This document shows positions 62,192 to 64,000 of a DNA stretch of 64,000 nt, piece after piece. Source of the DNA: QGON01 sp963691905. Its GTDB lineage: Bacteria; Pseudomonadota; Gammaproteobacteria; Chromatiales; Chromatiaceae. The stretch covers positions 372,001 through 436,000 of the forward strand of contig OY829892.1 in assembly GCA_963691905.1 (NCBI GenBank), in the 5' to 3' direction. Made by a program: the position numbers and the translations under genes. The notes beneath the pieces are model-generated. The model ran no database searches and was not told where the DNA came from. It saw only the letters and a program-made list of their open reading frames with translations. Each line of letters opens with the position of its first letter. Positions within the stretch are counted from its first letter, which is position 1.

Positions 62192-63640
62192 TTGAACCTG
62201 CTTGAATCAGAATCACCCTGGATACCCGTCCAGACCCAAGGCACCTTCCAGCACATCACGCTGGAAACTCTGCTCTGCAGTGAGGGCGATTACCAGCTGG
62301 CCCTTGCAAGGGACGACATGGAGGCAGCTGCACTGCAACTGCTGGTAGCATTAACACAAACACTATTCATGCCTGCTGACCGACAGGCATTGCGCACCCA
62401 TGCAGACCAACCGCTAACCACTGAGGCCTATCGAGCGGCCACCGAGCAAAAATGTGACTGGTTTCAACTGGATCATCCCAAAACACCCTTCATGCAAAGC
62501 CGCGGGGTGAAGGCAAAGAAGCCAACCCCCATTCAAAAACTCTTTATCGGCCTTCCAGAGGGCAACAATCATGCCTTCTTCAACCGCCCAGGCGAGATTC
62601 ACCAGACCTGTCCGAGCTGCACTGTAATCGCCCTATTCAACCAAGCATCCAACTGCCCAAGCTTTGGCGGCGGCTTCAAGGCCAATCTGCGTGGCAGCGC
62701 ACCGGTAACGACTTTTGCCGCCGGCAGCAGCCTGCGTGAAACTGTCTGGCTCAACGTGCTCACCAAAGAAAGTGTCGATGCATTGTTGCCTGACAGCAAT
62801 AATGACCTACCCAACTGGGTGGATCCCATTCAAGCGAAGCAGAAGATCCCTGCACACAGTTTTGGACTCGTACGCGGACTGTTCTGGCAACCAGCCAGGG
62901 TGGAGCTGCTCAGCAGCGAGCATACGGGGGACCGTTGCGATGCCTGCCACAACATGTCGGAACAGCTGTATACGAGTTTCAATAAGGAAAAATTCGTCTA
63001 CGATATCGTAGACCTCTGGCCTCACCCTCACAGCCCCCGTGTGTGGGATTTGAAAAGAGATGTTCGCGATAGGGAGCGCTTCGTTTCATACACCACCAAT
63101 GCTCCTGCATGGACTCAACTCAACCACTACCTGATGGTGCAACAAACCAGCATTCCAGCACCCGTCATTAGTCAGTTCCAGGATATTTTTCAGGGAAACA
63201 GAAAACTCAACCTACTTACATCTGGCTACAGGAACAAGCAAGCGTCGATCCTGCTGCGTCGCCATGAACTCTTTAGCATCAAACAGGATTGGGCAAACAT
63301 CAGCAGCGGCCTTGAAAATGCCATCCATATGGCACTGGAAATCCGCCGTCTGCTAAGAAGTAAACTCTATGGCTTTGCAAAAACAGTTGGAGCACAGGTC
63401 TACGATGGGGCAGAACAACGCTTCGACAAGCAGAGCGAAACCATGATACATGGTCTGCTCAGAGATATGACTCACAAGGAGCGCCGAGAAATACTGAACG
63501 ACTTCCGCCAAAAGATCCTGAATCTGGCCAGGAATCTCTTTGATCAGGCCACGCAACCATACCGCCACACCCCTGCCGGACTACGCCAATACACCAAATC
63601 AAAGAACAGCTTCGAGGCCGAAATAGCCAAACTCAACTGA
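62192..63640 (+). CDS. cas8e: Cascade large subunit Cas8e (Cse1/CasA)
   Basis: 482 residues. The family start NLLESESPWIPVQTQGTF and a central PTPIQKLFIGLPEGNNHAFFN and FGGGFKANLRGSAPVTTF loop mark Cse1. It recognises the PAM and starts R-loop formation in type I-E. It has a TTG start with AGGAG 8 bases before; cse2 follows 13 bases on. Confidence 0.93.
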   Translation: MNLLESESPWIPVQTQGTFQHITLETLLCSEGDYQLALARDDMEAAALQLLVALTQTLFMPADRQALRTHADQPLTTEAYRAATEQKCDWFQLDHPKTPFMQSRGVKAKKPTPIQKLFIGLPEGNNHAFFNRPGEIHQTCPSCTVIALFNQASNCPSFGGGFKANLRGSAPVTTFAAGSSLRETVWLNVLTKESVDALLPDSNNDLPNWVDPIQAKQKIPAHSFGLVRGLFWQPARVELLSSEHTGDRCDACHNMSEQLYTSFNKEKFVYDIVDLWPHPHSPRVWDLKRDVRDRERFVSYTTNAPAWTQLNHYLMVQQTSIPAPVISQFQDIFQGNRKLNLLTSGYRNKQASILLRRHELFSIKQDWANISSGLENAIHMALEIRRLLRSKLYGFAKTVGAQVYDGAEQRFDKQSETMIHGLLRDMTHKERREILNDFRQKILNLARNLFDQATQPYRHTPAGLRQYTKSKNSFEAEIAKLN

Positions 63641-63653
63641 CAAGGAAACCACC

Positions 63654-64000
63654 ATGCAACTCAAGGAAAAAACACCAGATAAGTGGCCAAATTTCGTGCA
63701 CCTTAAACAACAATACGACAATCTACCCAAAGGTGCACAGGCGGATCTACGACGGGCACGTACCCCGGATAACATAGCCGACCTACCCGCCTACTATCGT
63801 TGGCTAGGTTCTAACCCACCCAGTGCCAACATGCAACGAATCGCCTACTTTATGCCCTTTGTAGTACAGAACCCCGCGGCGCCGAGCCTAGGCTTCCAGC
63901 TCGCTGCAAACAACATATCCGAAATGCGAATGTTCCAGATGCTGCGTTCCGAAGCACCACGGGATCTGGAAAATCTTCGGCGTTTAATCATTCAGGCCAA
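63654..64000 (+). CDS. cse2: Cascade small subunit Cse2/CasB (partial, runs off the right edge)
   Basis: The visible 115 codons from ATG at 63654 (after AAGGAAACC) have no stop. The product shows the Cse2 pattern: LPKGAQADLRRARTPDNIAD and then LIIQA as the helical bundle begins. It belongs to type I-E Cascade; cas7e, cas5e, cas6e, cas1 and cas2 should follow outside the window. Confidence 0.88.
   Translation, partial: MQLKEKTPDKWPNFVHLKQQYDNLPKGAQADLRRARTPDNIADLPAYYRWLGSNPPSANMQRIAYFMPFVVQNPAAPSLGFQLAANNISEMRMFQMLRSEAPRDLENLRRLIIQA

Overview
The window looks like a chromosomal stretch of a gammaproteobacterium. This rests on the gene order hisB-hisH-hisA-hisF-hisI-hisE-tatA-tatB-tatC, the rppH-ptsP pair, two membrane or PAS-linked GGDEF-EAL proteins, a bacteriohemerythrin and a rubrerythrin. 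The NosL, TlpA and SoxH-like genes would suit a sulfur or nitrogen oxidising or denitrifying lineage, but that is inference and no diagnostic energy gene is present.

Layout. 1-6206 is accessory DNA. It holds the end of a type I restriction locus (tail of a Fic-like gene, hsdR, a YgjP-type metallopeptidase), a 3' tRNA half that looks like the right attachment site of that island, a Phd/RelE toxin-antitoxin pair with a palindromic operator candidate, a TIR-like protein, and an IS256 transposase stub. 6209-9050 carries a bacteriohemerythrin, an Arc-type regulator, a Lys-rich coiled-coil protein and a metallophosphoesterase. 9396-17613 has two c-di-GMP turnover proteins (one fused to an XRE DNA-binding domain) around a fused ACP/acyl-AMP ligase/acyltransferase. 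17881-22323 is an RND efflux pair whose adaptor has a Met-rich insert. 22330-24114 is an IS110-family element beside a palindromic repeat and a long hairpin. 24115-28280 holds an acyltransferase, a B12-binding radical SAM enzyme, a 32-residue membrane ORF and a DUF1835 protein in AT-rich surroundings.

28544-34289 is the most distinctive block. It is a tightly packed minus-strand operon: a small membrane protein, an FtsX-type ABC permease, its ATPase, an eight-helix membrane protein with a CC pair and an HHHCPFC motif, a TlpA-type thioredoxin lipoprotein, a TauE/SafE-like protein with a CxGMCGG motif, and two NosL-type proteins. No nosZ is in sight. I read it as a candidate envelope copper/thiol handling system. 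Upstream are a sensor-less sigma54 activator and a giant DUF748 protein.

39343-46726 has a surface lipoprotein, a Sel1-SPOR protein, a sugar kinase with a LysR regulator, a minimal K+ channel with a pentapeptide protein, and tatABC (TatC with a long acidic tail). 46873-50702 is the his cluster, with palindromic repeats of different families in its gaps. 50857-58649 is rubrerythrin, an MBL hydrolase, an exported ankyrin protein, ptsP, rppH, a HAD phosphatase and two small proteins. 58925-64000 is an exported HIRAN protein followed by the start of a type I-E CRISPR-Cas operon (cas3, cas8e/cse1, partial cse2) that runs off the right edge. Any CRISPR array lies outside.

At least four families of short palindromic repeats are scattered through the intergenic gaps and are a recurring theme of this genome.
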